DNA of 64,000 nucleotides. Origin: Alcaligenaceae bacterium. Lineage in GTDB: Bacteria; Pseudomonadota; Gammaproteobacteria; Burkholderiales; Burkholderiaceae_B. Under the pieces are notes generated by a model. It saw only the letters and a program-made list of their open reading frames with translations, was not told the origin of the DNA and ran no database searches. The translations under genes and the position numbers were made by a program. This document shows positions 24,773 to 34,142 of this stretch, in pieces (the first letter of the stretch is position 1; each line of letters opens with the position of its first letter). The stretch lies in NCBI GenBank assembly GCA_013416395.1, contig JACCEP010000014.1:44786-108785 (forward strand), in the 5' to 3' direction.

Positions 24773-25507
24773 GCTACACGAATTGTTCAACAAGTGCTCT
24801 ACCTGGAAGTCGCCAACCGGCTGCGTGCCTTGATTCAGGCGGGTGAGCTGGCGGCTGGCGAGTGGGTAGACGAAGTACGTCTTACCCAAGAAATGGGTAT
24901 CTCACGCACCCCTTTGCGAGAGGCGCTGAAGGTGCTGGTGTCAGAGGGCCTGGTCCGGCTTGAGCCGCGTCGAGGCTGTTTTGTTAACCAGCTCTCTGGG
25001 CGGGATCTTGACGATATCTTCCCGCTTATGGCCATGCTTGAAGGCCGATGCGCCTTTGAGGCGGCCCGCAAGGCCACCGACGCTGATCTGCAGCAGCTTG
25101 AGCCCTTGCATGACCGCCTGCGCCAATTTGCCGCCAGTGGTGAGGTCGATAAGTATTACGCTGCCAACGCCGTCATTCATGAAGCCATACAGGCCTTGGC
25201 CGACAACCGCTGGCTTTCTGATCTTATCGATGGCCTGCGCCAGGTATTAAGCCTGTCGCGGCATAAAAGCCTGGCTTTGCCGGGGCGCGTAGCGCAGTCA
25301 TGCGCCGAGCATCTGGCCATTTTTGCCGCCATTAAGGCGCGTGACCCCGAAGCGGCTGACACGCTCACGCGTGCGCATTTAATGCGCCAGCTCGATGCCT
25401 TGCATGTGCTTGCAAAAGGCGATGCCGTCGCTCAAGACCCTCTGCCATCAAGCACCGCGTTGCAGGGCGGCGTATCCCAGGCGGCAACCCAGAACACAGG
25501 AGAGTAA
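24770..25507 (+). CDS. matR: GntR/FCD-family regulator of malonate utilisation
   Basis: A 245-residue GntR regulator. The winged helix runs from about residue 8 to 75 with EWVDEVRLTQEMGISRTPLR and ALKVLVSEGLVRLEP; the all-helical FCD effector domain follows, with metal-binding-type residues in HEAIQALADNRW and CAEHLAIFAAI. Two bases separate its stop from the malonyl-CoA decarboxylase ATG, so it heads the malonate operon. The symbol is given by context with known rhizobial MatR. There is no good Shine-Dalgarno site before ATG 24770; a 17-bp palindrome covers the start. Confidence 0.82.
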   Translation: MATRIVQQVLYLEVANRLRALIQAGELAAGEWVDEVRLTQEMGISRTPLREALKVLVSEGLVRLEPRRGCFVNQLSGRDLDDIFPLMAMLEGRCAFEAARKATDADLQQLEPLHDRLRQFAASGEVDKYYAANAVIHEAIQALADNRWLSDLIDGLRQVLSLSRHKSLALPGRVAQSCAEHLAIFAAIKARDPEAADTLTRAHLMRQLDALHVLAKGDAVAQDPLPSSTALQGGVSQAATQNTGE

Positions 25508-25509
25508 CG

Positions 25510-26832
25510 ATGGCTGAATCTGATACGCAATCGAGCCCGGTAGCCGATGAGGCAGCAACAAAGCGAGCAGGCAAGCAAGTCGATAAGGAGGCCGTTAAGG
25601 CGAAGCAGAAGGCACCTCAAGGGTTGATGGCACGGTTGGGGCGATGGCTGGAGCGCGACCACAGTGGCGATATTGCAGAAATTCGGCCCCTATTTACCGC
25701 CCGACTCACGGATGTGGCAGCCAACAGGTTTGCCAAGCAATGGGGTGAGCGCTACCTGGCTGGTGAGGGCGACCTTAGGCGCACCATGCTGGCGGGGCTG
25801 GCCCAGGCCAGTGCAGAGCTTGAACCCCGGGGCGAGCAGGGGCTGCGGTTGTTTCGGCGGCTTTACGCCCAGGCTGACAACTTGCGTTTGCTGGTCGACT
25901 TGCGGGCTGACATGCTGCGTTGGCGAAATCAGGTGGCAGGTTTGGCAACGCTAGAGGGCGAGCTGGGCAATCTGTTGTCCAGCTGGTTTGATGTGGGCAT
26001 GCTTGAACTGCAGCCTATTAACTGGGATTCTCCCGCCTCGCTGCTCGAAAAACTCATTCAGTATGAGGCGGTTCATGAGATCCGGTCGTGGGAAGAGCTC
26101 AAGCACCGCGTAGCCGCCGACAGGCGTTGCTATGCGTTTTTTCATCCGCGTATGCGGGGTGTGCCGCTAATCTTTGTTGAGGTCGCCTTTGCGGCTGATA
26201 TGGCGGGTGATGTGCAGGTTTTGCTTGACCCGCTGGTGCCGGCCGACGATCCGCAGAATGCGCGCTGGGCCATTTTTTATTCCATATCGAATACTCAGCC
26301 GGGCTTGCGTGGCATCAGTTTTGGCAATTTTTTGCTCAAGCGTGTCGTGGACGAGTTGCTGCGTGAACTGCCCAAGCTTAAATCGTTTGCCACGCTTTCG
26401 CCGATTCCTGGTTTTGTGGCGTGGCTGTCCAAGCAAGATGGCAAGGCGCTGCAACCGCTGTTGCACGAAAAAGGCGACAGACAAGAGGCGCTGGACGATG
26501 CAGAGGCTGGCAAGAAGTGGGTAGAGCGTTTACAGGCAGCCGCCGGGCAACAGGCTTCTGATGCTGTGCGACGCTCCGGTCTGCGCATGGCATTTCATTA
26601 TTTGAAGTCTATGAAAGACGGGCACCCGCTTGATCCGGTGGCACGCTTTCACTTGGGCAATGGTGCGCGCATTGAGCGGCTTAACTGGTCGGCAGACAAC
26701 TCGTTAAAAGGCGTCTCTCAGTCGTGTGGAATTATGGCCAATTATCTCTATGAGCTTGACGAGCTTGATGACAACCTGGCGCAGCTTGCCGCAGGCAAAC
26801 CTCGAGTAGGGCGCAACATGCGATGGCTATGA
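25510..26832 (+). CDS. matA: Malonyl-CoA decarboxylase
   Basis: A 440-residue malonyl-CoA decarboxylase, which converts malonyl-CoA to acetyl-CoA and CO2. Family blocks are visible: NWDSPASLLEKLIQYEAVHE, FFHPRMRGVPLIFVEVAF, LSPIPGFVAWL with the conserved Ser, and RFHLGNGARIERLNW with the conserved His of the GNAT-like catalytic domain. CAGGAG lies well placed before ATG 25510. There is no organelle-type targeting sequence; the first ~35 residues are charged and low-complexity. It overlaps the next gene by 10 bases. With the synthetase further on, it forms the malonate to acetyl-CoA route. Confidence 0.93.
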   Translation: MAESDTQSSPVADEAATKRAGKQVDKEAVKAKQKAPQGLMARLGRWLERDHSGDIAEIRPLFTARLTDVAANRFAKQWGERYLAGEGDLRRTMLAGLAQASAELEPRGEQGLRLFRRLYAQADNLRLLVDLRADMLRWRNQVAGLATLEGELGNLLSSWFDVGMLELQPINWDSPASLLEKLIQYEAVHEIRSWEELKHRVAADRRCYAFFHPRMRGVPLIFVEVAFAADMAGDVQVLLDPLVPADDPQNARWAIFYSISNTQPGLRGISFGNFLLKRVVDELLRELPKLKSFATLSPIPGFVAWLSKQDGKALQPLLHEKGDRQEALDDAEAGKKWVERLQAAAGQQASDAVRRSGLRMAFHYLKSMKDGHPLDPVARFHLGNGARIERLNWSADNSLKGVSQSCGIMANYLYELDELDDNLAQLAAGKPRVGRNMRWL

Positions 26833-27632
26833 CTTCACCTACAACATCTTCCGTAAGTAAGGTTCACCTTGAGGTCGACGGCGCGGTCGCGCTTGTGACC
26901 TTATCTCACCCGGGCCGCCTCAATGCCATCACGGTGGCCATGTGGCAATCGATCGGTCAGATTTTTACCCAGCTGGCAGAGCAAGACCATATACGCTGCG
27001 TTGTTTTGCGTGGTGATGGCGGCAACTTTGCGGCGGGTGCCGATATTTCCGAGTTTCCGCACCAGCGTGCTGACAAGGCAGGTGTCATCAATTACCACAC
27101 GCGCATTCTGGCGCCAGCACTGGCAGCCGTTGCGCGCTGTCCTCACCCCGTGGTGGCACAGATTGAAGGGGTTTGCGTTGGGGGTGGGCTTGAGCTGGCC
27201 AGCCAATGTGATCTGCGTATTGCGGGCCGCTCTGCGCGCTTTGGTGTGCCCATTAACCGACTGGGTTTTCCGATGGCGCCTGATGAAATGCGCGGGTTGC
27301 TCGCGCTCGTGGGGCGGGCTATCACGTTAGAAATTTTGCTGGAAGGGCGTGTGTTTGGTGCCGATGAAGCCATGGCCAAGGGCTTGCTTACCCGCATCAT
27401 GCCTGATGACGACGTTGCAGCAGATGTATTGCGCTGTGCCCGGCGCCTTGAACACGGCGCGCCGCAGGCAGCCCGAATCAATAAAAAGACAGTGGCGCTT
27501 TTGAGTGCGGCACCTGATCCGCTCAGCGAGGCTGCGCTGAACACTTTATTTGATTATGCAGAAACAAGTGATCACCGGGAAGGCGTGGAAGCCTTTCTTG
27601 CTGGTCGACCCCCCGTATTTACAGGAGATTGA
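26823..27632 (+). CDS. Enoyl-CoA hydratase/isomerase family protein in the malonate operon
   Basis: A 269-residue crotonase-fold protein. GNFAAGADISEFP and GVCVGGGLELASQCDLRIAG form the oxyanion hole. The loop where hydratases have the first Glu reads GVPINRLGFPMAPDEM, with no Glu at that place, so the exact reaction is open. The gene overlaps the malonyl-CoA decarboxylase by 10 bases and ends just before the synthetase start, so it is fully embedded in the malonate operon. The rhizobial malonate operons I know lack such a gene; it may handle a side product or a substituted malonate. Confidence 0.83.
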   Translation: MAMTSPTTSSVSKVHLEVDGAVALVTLSHPGRLNAITVAMWQSIGQIFTQLAEQDHIRCVVLRGDGGNFAAGADISEFPHQRADKAGVINYHTRILAPALAAVARCPHPVVAQIEGVCVGGGLELASQCDLRIAGRSARFGVPINRLGFPMAPDEMRGLLALVGRAITLEILLEGRVFGADEAMAKGLLTRIMPDDDVAADVLRCARRLEHGAPQAARINKKTVALLSAAPDPLSEAALNTLFDYAETSDHREGVEAFLAGRPPVFTGD

Positions 27633-27633
27633 T

Positions 27634-29166
27634 GTGGGCACGAATGCCAACCTTTACGCCATTCTGGCAACGGGGTTTCCCGAGGATCATGCCAAAGTCG
27701 CGATCGAAACACCTGACAGGCAATATAGCTGGTCAGATATTGATGAGATGAGCGGCCGAATTGCTAACCTGCTGCAGGCGCTTAATTTGCCGGCAGGGGC
27801 GCGTGTTGCAGTGCAGGTGGAAAAGTCACCAGAAGCGTTGATGCTGTACCTTGCCACGGTCAGGGCAGGGCTGGTTTATCTTCCGCTGAACACCGCGTAT
27901 AAGGCGGGTGAGGTTGAGTACTTTTTGACGGATGCCGAGCCCTCTGTGGTGGTGTGTGACAGCAAAAACCAGGGGTGGATCGGCGAGCTGGCAGTCAAAA
28001 CAAACACCCCTCATGTGTTTACCTTGGATGCTGACGGCAGCGGCAGCCTTGCTGTGGTGGCCTCCAGCCAGGGTACGGCGTTCAGTACCGTACAAAATCA
28101 GCCCGATGACCTTGCCGCCATTTTGTATACCTCTGGTACGACAGGGCGCAGCAAGGGGGCCATGCTGACACACCAAAATCTTTCTTCCAATGCGCAAGTG
28201 CTTCACACGTATTGGGGGTGGCGTGCCGACGATGTGCTGCTGCATATGTTGCCGATTTTTCACGTGCACGGTCTGTTCGTCGCATCGCATGGCGCGTTGC
28301 TGGCCGGAGCAAAAATGATCTGGCTGCCTCGGCTTGATATTGACCAGGCATTAAAGTATTTGCCGCAAAGCACTGTGATGATGGGCGTGCCTACCTATTA
28401 CGTACGTCTGCTGGCCGATCAGCGTTTTACACGCGAGGTATGCAAAGACATGCGCCTGTTTATTTCGGGGTCGGCACCTTTGCTTGATGAAACCTTTATC
28501 GCGTTTCGTGAGCGTACGGGGCACACCATACTTGAACGCTATGGCATGAGCGAAACCATTATGCTCACGTCCAACCCCTTTCACCCGGCAGATGGCGAGC
28601 GACGGGGCGGCACAGTGGGCAAGGCGTTACCCGGTGTATCGGTGCGCGTGGTTGATGACGAGGGGCAAGCCATTGCCGTGGGTGAAATTGGTAATGTGCA
28701 GGTGCGTGGCCCCAATGTTTTTTCGGGCTACTGGCGCATGCCTGAAAAAACGCGTGAAGAGTTCACAGCAGATGGCTGGTTTAAAACTGGCGATGTGGGC
28801 AAGTTTGGCGGTGACGGCATCCCTGATGATTATGTGTCTATCGTGGGGCGCAGCAAAGACTTGATTATTTCGGGTGGCTTTAATGTTTACCCCAAGGAAA
28901 TCGAGCTGGTCATTGACGCGTTGCCCGGCGTTAATGAGTCAGCGGTTATTGGCGTGCCACACCCCGATTTTGGTGAGGCTGTTGTGGCGGTCGTGGTACC
29001 GCGTGAAGGCCAGACGCTGGATGCCGACGCCATGTTGGTCAGCTTGAAAGCCAGTCTGGCCAATTTTAAGGTGCCCAAACATATTTACTTTGTTGATCAG
29101 TTGGTGCGCAACACCATGGGTAAGGTTCAGAAAAATGTGCTGCGTGATCACTACAAAAATGTCTGA
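27634..29166 (+). CDS. matB: Malonyl-CoA synthetase (AMP-forming)
   Basis: A 510-residue ANL-superfamily ligase that makes malonyl-CoA from malonate, CoA and ATP. The phosphate-binding loop YTSGTTGRSKGAMLTH, the hinge GYWRMPEKTREEF, DGWFKTGDVG and the catalytic-Lys motif RNTMGKVQKN are all present. GTG 27634 is chosen because AGGAG ends six bases before it; the upstream part of the frame is a shadow of the crotonase gene. It starts two bases after that gene's stop. Substrate choice rests on motif similarity and the adjacent decarboxylase. Confidence 0.92.
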   Translation: MGTNANLYAILATGFPEDHAKVAIETPDRQYSWSDIDEMSGRIANLLQALNLPAGARVAVQVEKSPEALMLYLATVRAGLVYLPLNTAYKAGEVEYFLTDAEPSVVVCDSKNQGWIGELAVKTNTPHVFTLDADGSGSLAVVASSQGTAFSTVQNQPDDLAAILYTSGTTGRSKGAMLTHQNLSSNAQVLHTYWGWRADDVLLHMLPIFHVHGLFVASHGALLAGAKMIWLPRLDIDQALKYLPQSTVMMGVPTYYVRLLADQRFTREVCKDMRLFISGSAPLLDETFIAFRERTGHTILERYGMSETIMLTSNPFHPADGERRGGTVGKALPGVSVRVVDDEGQAIAVGEIGNVQVRGPNVFSGYWRMPEKTREEFTADGWFKTGDVGKFGGDGIPDDYVSIVGRSKDLIISGGFNVYPKEIELVIDALPGVNESAVIGVPHPDFGEAVVAVVVPREGQTLDADAMLVSLKASLANFKVPKHIYFVDQLVRNTMGKVQKNVLRDHYKNV

Positions 29167-29303
29167 AGCATGCATCTAAACACCCTGACGGAGGCGCTTG
29201 CCATCACTTCTCTAGCAAGGAATCAACTTAGTACAACCAAAACGATAAAGCAGTAACCCGGCAGTAAAAGCAGTCATTATTCTTATAAATCAAGGAGACA
29301 ACC

Positions 29304-30308
29304 ATGCAGAGTCTTTTACGTAATGCAGTTGCGGCTGCAATGTTGATCGCCGTGGGAGCGGCATCAGGAGTAGCGAGCGCGGAGACAACCCTGCGCGCTT
29401 CACATCAGTTTCCGGGCGGGCAGGGTGACCCGCGCGACGAAATGGTGCAGATGATCGCGCGCGATGTGGGGGCCGCCAACGTCGGTCTGAAGATACAGGT
29501 TTTCCCATCTTCTTCGTTGTACAAGGCCACCGAGCAGTGGGGCGCCATCACGCGCGGTCAGCTGGATATGTCAGCGTTCCCGCTTGATTATGCCTCTGGG
29601 CGCGTGCCACAGTTTTCGGCAACACTCATGCCCGGGCTGGTACGGAATTATGACCATGCCCAACGTCTGAACAAGTCTGACTTTATGAAGGAGATAAAGC
29701 AGATTATTGAGGACAAGGGTGCGGTCGTGATCGCTGACGCCTGGCTGGCAGGTGGCTTTGCGTCGAAGGAGCACTGCATTACCAGCCCTGACACCATCAA
29801 GGGCCAGGTGATCCGTGCTGCAGGCCCCGCCTTTGAGCAGATGCTGTCGGCAGCGGGGGCATCGATTTCATCCATGCCTTCGTCTGAAATCTATACGGCC
29901 ATGCAGACGGGCGTGCTTGATGCCACCAATACGTCCAACGACAGTTTTGTTTCATACCGGCTGTACGAACAGGTGAAGTGCCTGACGGCGCCTGGCGACA
30001 ATGCACTCTGGTTTATGTACGAGCCCGTGATCATGTCAAAGAAGGTGTTTGACAAACTCACCCCCGAACAGCGCGATGCCATTATGGCCGCTGGTAGCAA
30101 AGCCGAAGCGTATTTCGTTGGTGAGTCGCGCAAAGGTGAGCAGAAAATGATCGATACGTTCAAGAAGGCGAACGTCGAGGTCGTTTCCATGAGCAAAGAC
30201 GACTTTGATGCATGGATGGAAGTCGCCAAGGCGTCTTCCTACAAGAACTTTGCCGAGAAGGTGAAGGGCGGCGACGAGTTGCTGAAGAAAGCATTGGCCG
30301 TTCAATAA
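29304..30308 (+). CDS. TRAP transporter substrate-binding protein (DctP family)
   Basis: A 334-residue periplasmic receptor with a signal peptide ending in SGVASA near residue 26. The mature part has the DctP fold features ASHQFPGGQGDPRDEMV and MPSSEIYTAMQTGVLDATNT, where the family's ligand-binding region lies. AAGGAG precedes ATG 29304. It follows the synthetase by 137 bases and precedes the two membrane subunits, forming a complete TRAP system. Context points to malonate or a related dicarboxylate as the ligand. Confidence 0.9.
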   Translation: MQSLLRNAVAAAMLIAVGAASGVASAETTLRASHQFPGGQGDPRDEMVQMIARDVGAANVGLKIQVFPSSSLYKATEQWGAITRGQLDMSAFPLDYASGRVPQFSATLMPGLVRNYDHAQRLNKSDFMKEIKQIIEDKGAVVIADAWLAGGFASKEHCITSPDTIKGQVIRAAGPAFEQMLSAAGASISSMPSSEIYTAMQTGVLDATNTSNDSFVSYRLYEQVKCLTAPGDNALWFMYEPVIMSKKVFDKLTPEQRDAIMAAGSKAEAYFVGESRKGEQKMIDTFKKANVEVVSMSKDDFDAWMEVAKASSYKNFAEKVKGGDELLKKALAVQ

Positions 30309-30394
30309 CGCGGTTCCGTAAACCCGGCCGTCCAGCAAGAAGTTTTGCATGATGGACGGCCGACCTTGCCGTCACTTTCTGACAAGGATGTTTC

Positions 30395-30883
30395 ATGACT
30401 CGACGATATATCGCGTTGGTCGAGATGTTGTCACGCGCCTGCGGCGTGTTGTCAGCGCTGCTGCTGATCGCTGCCATGGTTGTTGTGTGCGAAATGATCG
30501 TCATGCGCTATGTGCTTCGTGCTGCCACGGTATGGCAGACGGAAGCTGTGGTGTTTAGTGCCACTGCGGCCATTTTTCTGGGTGCGCCGTATGTCTTGCT
30601 GAAAAAAGGCCATGTGGGCGTTGACGTCATCCAGTTGCTGGTTAAGCCCAAGATTCGACGAAAATTGGAATGGATTGGCGCAGTATTCGGTTTTGTGTTT
30701 TGCGCCATTATGTCGGTCGCAACCGCCATTCATCTTCTCGAGGCCATCGAAGGCGGTTGGACCACGCCTAGTGTGGCGGCCGTGCCGCTATGGATGCCGC
30801 TTTCCCCCATGTTTGTGGGGCTGCTGTTGCTGTGCCTGCAATACACGGCTGAATTTGCCAAGTTGGCTGGAGATCAAACATGA
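30395..30883 (+). CDS. TRAP transporter small membrane subunit (DctQ family)
   Basis: A 162-residue protein with four predicted membrane helices, the DctQ layout: helix 1 around LSALLLIAAMVVVCEMIVM, helix 2 in VVFSATAAIFLGAPYV, helix 3 in GAVFGFVFCAIMSVATAI, helix 4 in MFVGLLLLCLQY. The HVGVDVI segment after helix 2 is common in the family. Its stop overlaps the ATG of the large subunit in an ATGA arrangement, so the two are co-translated. It anchors the large permease subunit in the inner membrane. Confidence 0.9.
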   Translation: MTRRYIALVEMLSRACGVLSALLLIAAMVVVCEMIVMRYVLRAATVWQTEAVVFSATAAIFLGAPYVLLKKGHVGVDVIQLLVKPKIRRKLEWIGAVFGFVFCAIMSVATAIHLLEAIEGGWTTPSVAAVPLWMPLSPMFVGLLLLCLQYTAEFAKLAGDQT

Positions 30884-32196
30884 GCCCAACTCTTGCGGGT
30901 ATTTCAATGATTGTGGGCCTGTGCCTATTGCTGGGCACGGGCATGCCCATCGCGTTTGCACTTGGGTTGGCGGCCGTGACCGGTCTGTTTTTTGACATGG
31001 GGTTTGACGTGATCTACGTGCTTACGGAAACCATGTTTGCCGGCATTGCCAACCTGGCTTATGTGGCCATACCCATGTTTGTGTTGATGGGTGCCATTGT
31101 TGCCGGAACGCCAGCGGGTGGCGATTTGTACAAGGCCCTGGATCGATGGCTTTACAAGGTGCCCGGTGGCCTGGTGCTGTCCAATATTGGCGCCTGTGCC
31201 ATATTTTCAGGCATGACAGGGTCTAGTCCTGCTACCTGCGCAGCCATCGGCAAAATGGGTATCCCCGAGATGGTCAAGCGAGGCTATCCCAATTCTGTCG
31301 CCACGGGCTCCATTGCGGCAGGCGGTACGCTGGGTATTTTGATTCCTCCTTCTGTCACCATGATTGTGTATGGCATAGCCACCCAGACATCGATAGGCAG
31401 ATTGTTTCTGGCGGGTGTGGTGCCGGGCATTATGCTGGTCGTCATGTTTATGGCTTGGTCGCTGTTTGACGCCAAACGCAAGGGGTTTCATTTCAGGGTT
31501 GATTCGCTGCATTACACCCTGAAAGACAAGCTGGCCACGTTGCCACGCGTGCTGCCGCTGCTGCTTATTATTTTGGGCATGCTGTTTGTGTTGTACGGGG
31601 GTGTTGCGACACCGTCTGAGGCGGCAGGTGCTGGCGCGATGCTGACGCTGTTGGTTGTGGTGGTGGTATATCGCCTTGTGCGTATCCGCGACTTTACCGG
31701 CATATTTGGCTCTGCCATGCGCGAGAGCGTCATGATCATGATGATTATGGCATCGGCAGAACTGTTTGCCTTTGCCTTGTCATCGCTTTACATCACGCAA
31801 AGCCTGGCGGAGACGATTGGGGCGCTGGACATCAACCCCTGGATGCTCATGCTGGTTATAAACGTGTTTTTACTGGTGGCCGGCATGTTTTTGCCGCCGG
31901 TAGCAATCATTGTCATGGCCGCGCCTTTGCTCTTTCCGATTATTACGCAGGCAGGTTTTGACCCATACTGGTTTGCTGTTGTATTGACCATAAATATGGA
32001 AATCGGGCTAATTACCCCACCTGTGGGGCTCAACCTTTTTGTGATCAACTCGATAGCGCCCGACATACCAACTCGAGACATACTGCTGGGCGCAGTGCCC
32101 TATGTGCTGGTAATGATGCTGGCCATTGTGTTGCTCTGCATCTTTCCCGAGATTGTGACGGGATTGCCCGAGCTGGTAATGGGGCCGGCGATTTAA
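30880..32196 (+). CDS. TRAP transporter large permease subunit (DctM family)
   Basis: A 438-residue permease with about 12 hydrophobic segments, the usual DctM size. GMTGSSPATCAAIGKMGIPE and AAGGTLGILIPPSVTMIVYG are the conserved repeat signatures, and GLITPPVGLNLFVIN is the C-terminal one. It overlaps the small subunit by four bases. It would import malonate or a close dicarboxylate with a sodium gradient. It is the last gene of the malonate operon; I see no clear terminator after it, only a repetitive segment. Confidence 0.93.
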   Translation: MSPTLAGISMIVGLCLLLGTGMPIAFALGLAAVTGLFFDMGFDVIYVLTETMFAGIANLAYVAIPMFVLMGAIVAGTPAGGDLYKALDRWLYKVPGGLVLSNIGACAIFSGMTGSSPATCAAIGKMGIPEMVKRGYPNSVATGSIAAGGTLGILIPPSVTMIVYGIATQTSIGRLFLAGVVPGIMLVVMFMAWSLFDAKRKGFHFRVDSLHYTLKDKLATLPRVLPLLLIILGMLFVLYGGVATPSEAAGAGAMLTLLVVVVVYRLVRIRDFTGIFGSAMRESVMIMMIMASAELFAFALSSLYITQSLAETIGALDINPWMLMLVINVFLLVAGMFLPPVAIIVMAAPLLFPIITQAGFDPYWFAVVLTINMEIGLITPPVGLNLFVINSIAPDIPTRDILLGAVPYVLVMMLAIVLLCIFPEIVTGLPELVMGPAI

Positions 32197-32229
32197 TCCT
32201 TGCAGATGCCGGATGCCGGATGCCAGAAG

Positions 32230-32343
32230 GCAGGTGGCAAGCAGCAAGTAGCAACTAGCTAGTAGCAGGTAGCAGCTAGCAGCTAGCAACTAGCAAGTAA
32301 CAGCTAGCAAGTAACAGCTAGCAAGTAACAGCTAGCAAATGGC
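32230..32343. repeat. AGCTAGCAAGTAAC-type tandem repeat
   Basis: A low-complexity array rich in the word TAGCA follows the permease gene. Its right part (32288-32343) has a 14-base period: two perfect units at 32302-32315 and 32316-32329, a one-mismatch unit before them and a degenerate one after. The left part has looser GTAGCA/CTAGCA copies. There is no spacer structure, so it is not CRISPR. It lies between convergent genes. Confidence 0.75.
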
Positions 32344-32357
32344 GAGGCCAGCCCGTT

Positions 32358-33824
32358 TTACAGATAAGGGCTGGCCAGCCAGATAATACGGTTGCGCAGA
32401 CGTTTTCGAAACGGCGTGGCGGCGAGGCTTTCAAGCGAGACCAGTGTGGCGTTTTCAATTTCGTGGTCGATCAGCCTTTCGATTTCGCCGGCGGTTTCGC
32501 GGCTGTAGATTTCCATATCAAGCTCAAAGTTTAGCCGCAGGCTGCGAGGGTCAAGGTTTGAAGAGCCCACGTAAGACCATGCGCCGTCGATGGTGATGAG
32601 TTTGGAATGGTTGAAGTTTCCACGCGAGCGCCACACCCTGCAGCCTGTGCGTATGATTTGATCTAATTGCGCCGTCATGGCGTAATTGATAAGACGTAGG
32701 TTGTTGCGCCCGGGTATGACGATGTCAACGATAATGCCGCGCCTTGCCGCCGTATTGATGGCACCCATTAGCACTTGATCAGGCAAAAAATAGGGCGACT
32801 GAATGCGTATATGTTTTTGCGCCACAGCCAGGGCACCCAGCAGCATGTTGTGCGTGCCGACAAGGTATCGGTCTGGGCCTGAGCGTATGCAGCGTGCGGG
32901 CGCGCAGGGGCCTGGTACACGCCAGGCGTCGCACGACCAAGTTTGATACGGAAGTATTTCTTTGGTGGTGTACGCCCAGTCGTGTGCAAAAACAGCCACC
33001 AATTGCAGCACCACTGGCCCATCAACCCGAAAATGCGTATCAATGGTCGTATCTTCGCCGGCGTAGTCGGTGACAAAGCCTTCGCGAATGTTCATCCCGC
33101 CCGTAAACGCGGTGCAACCGTCAATAACCAGTATTTTTCGGTGGCTGCGCAGGTTTGCGTAGGGCATGCGCATAAAGCCCAGCGGGTTGGTCATAAACAG
33201 GGCGCAGGGTATGCCTTGTTTGCGCAACAGCCGGATAATGGGCGGGTGCGAGTACTTTGACCCGACGGCGTCAATAAGTACACGTATTTCGACGCCGCGC
33301 TCGTGGGCGCGGCTTAGCGCGTCAACGAAAGCTTTTCCGGCCCTGTCGTTGTCAAAGATATAACTTTGCAGCGCAACCGATTTCTGGGCTTGTTCGATGG
33401 CTTCGATCATTGCAGGGTAGGCCTCGTCGCCACCACGCAAAATCTGTATGCGGTTGTCGTCGCGCAGCGGGAAGCGGCTGACCCGATCGCCCAATACCCG
33501 CAAGGATGTAAACTGCGGCGCACCCAAATCGCCGATATCTGCTTCGGGCAGATCAGGGTTAGCGAAGTAATCTTGCAGGCTGCGGTTGCGTTCTTCTGAA
33601 ATGTGCTCTTGGCGTACCCGGTTAATGCCGGCGATAAGGTAAAAAAATGGCCCAACCAGCGGTGACATCAGGCAAATACCTACCCAGCCGATTGCCGCTC
33701 GTACATCGTGTTTGGTCATTGCCGCATGCACGGCGGCGGTTCCGCCAGCAGCCAGGCCCAATATAAAGGCCAGGTGCGGCCAATACGCTTCAGCCAGCGA
33801 TTTTAGCGAACCCATGTCGAGCAT
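32358..33824 (-). CDS. cls: Cardiolipin synthase (phospholipase D family)
   Basis: A 488-residue membrane enzyme that joins two phosphatidylglycerols to cardiolipin and glycerol. Two N-terminal hydrophobic helices (HLAFILGLAAGGTAAVHAA and IGWVGICLMSPLVGPFFYLI) precede two HKD catalytic motifs: HRKILVIDGCTAFTGGMN and HSKLITIDGAWSYVGSSN. Length matches ClsA. ATG 33824 and an in-frame ATG at 33815 are both possible starts. It converges on the malonate operon across the repeat. Confidence 0.92.
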   Translation of the reverse strand: MLDMGSLKSLAEAYWPHLAFILGLAAGGTAAVHAAMTKHDVRAAIGWVGICLMSPLVGPFFYLIAGINRVRQEHISEERNRSLQDYFANPDLPEADIGDLGAPQFTSLRVLGDRVSRFPLRDDNRIQILRGGDEAYPAMIEAIEQAQKSVALQSYIFDNDRAGKAFVDALSRAHERGVEIRVLIDAVGSKYSHPPIIRLLRKQGIPCALFMTNPLGFMRMPYANLRSHRKILVIDGCTAFTGGMNIREGFVTDYAGEDTTIDTHFRVDGPVVLQLVAVFAHDWAYTTKEILPYQTWSCDAWRVPGPCAPARCIRSGPDRYLVGTHNMLLGALAVAQKHIRIQSPYFLPDQVLMGAINTAARRGIIVDIVIPGRNNLRLINYAMTAQLDQIIRTGCRVWRSRGNFNHSKLITIDGAWSYVGSSNLDPRSLRLNFELDMEIYSRETAGEIERLIDHEIENATLVSLESLAATPFRKRLRNRIIWLASPYL

Positions 33825-33914
33825 ATTTGTATTTTTAAGCAGAGGGGTGGGCGGGCCTATGGGGCCCGTCAGATGAATGGTAAGCGTTAAGTATATCGGT
33901 TAGATGACGACGCG

Positions 33915-34142
33915 TCAGGATGCCTGAGTAGGGCGTTCGCTTAACGTGTCAAACCAGTTGCTGTTGGGCTGGCCTTGGCAGGCGAATTGCTGCGCTCGTG
34001 ATGGCGACCGCCATATGCCGCCTCCGGCCCCCAGTACGGGTTGAACCCGGTACCAGAACCAGCGCCCGTCTTCATCCTGGGCGAGCCAGTTCCACCCGGG
34101 TGGTGCGTCAGACCAGGATGGGCAAGTTTGATTAGTTGTCAT
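33915..34142 (-). CDS. Small hypothetical protein
   Basis: A 75-residue protein starting MTTNQTCPSWSDAPPGWNWL, rich in Trp, Pro and Gly, with DGRWFWYRVQPVLGAGGG in the middle. No signal peptide or membrane helix. I do not recognise a named family. The ATG at 34140-34142 is preferred to a longer frame reaching 34190 because the upstream extension looks non-coding. It could be a small soluble protein that recurs in this bacterial group. Confidence 0.5.
   Translation of the reverse strand: MTTNQTCPSWSDAPPGWNWLAQDEDGRWFWYRVQPVLGAGGGIWRSPSRAQQFACQGQPNSNWFDTLSERPTQAS

Noticed and set aside
32230..32343. CRISPR-like array
   Set aside because: The units are 14 bases and directly abutting, with no unique spacers, and no cas gene is in the window.
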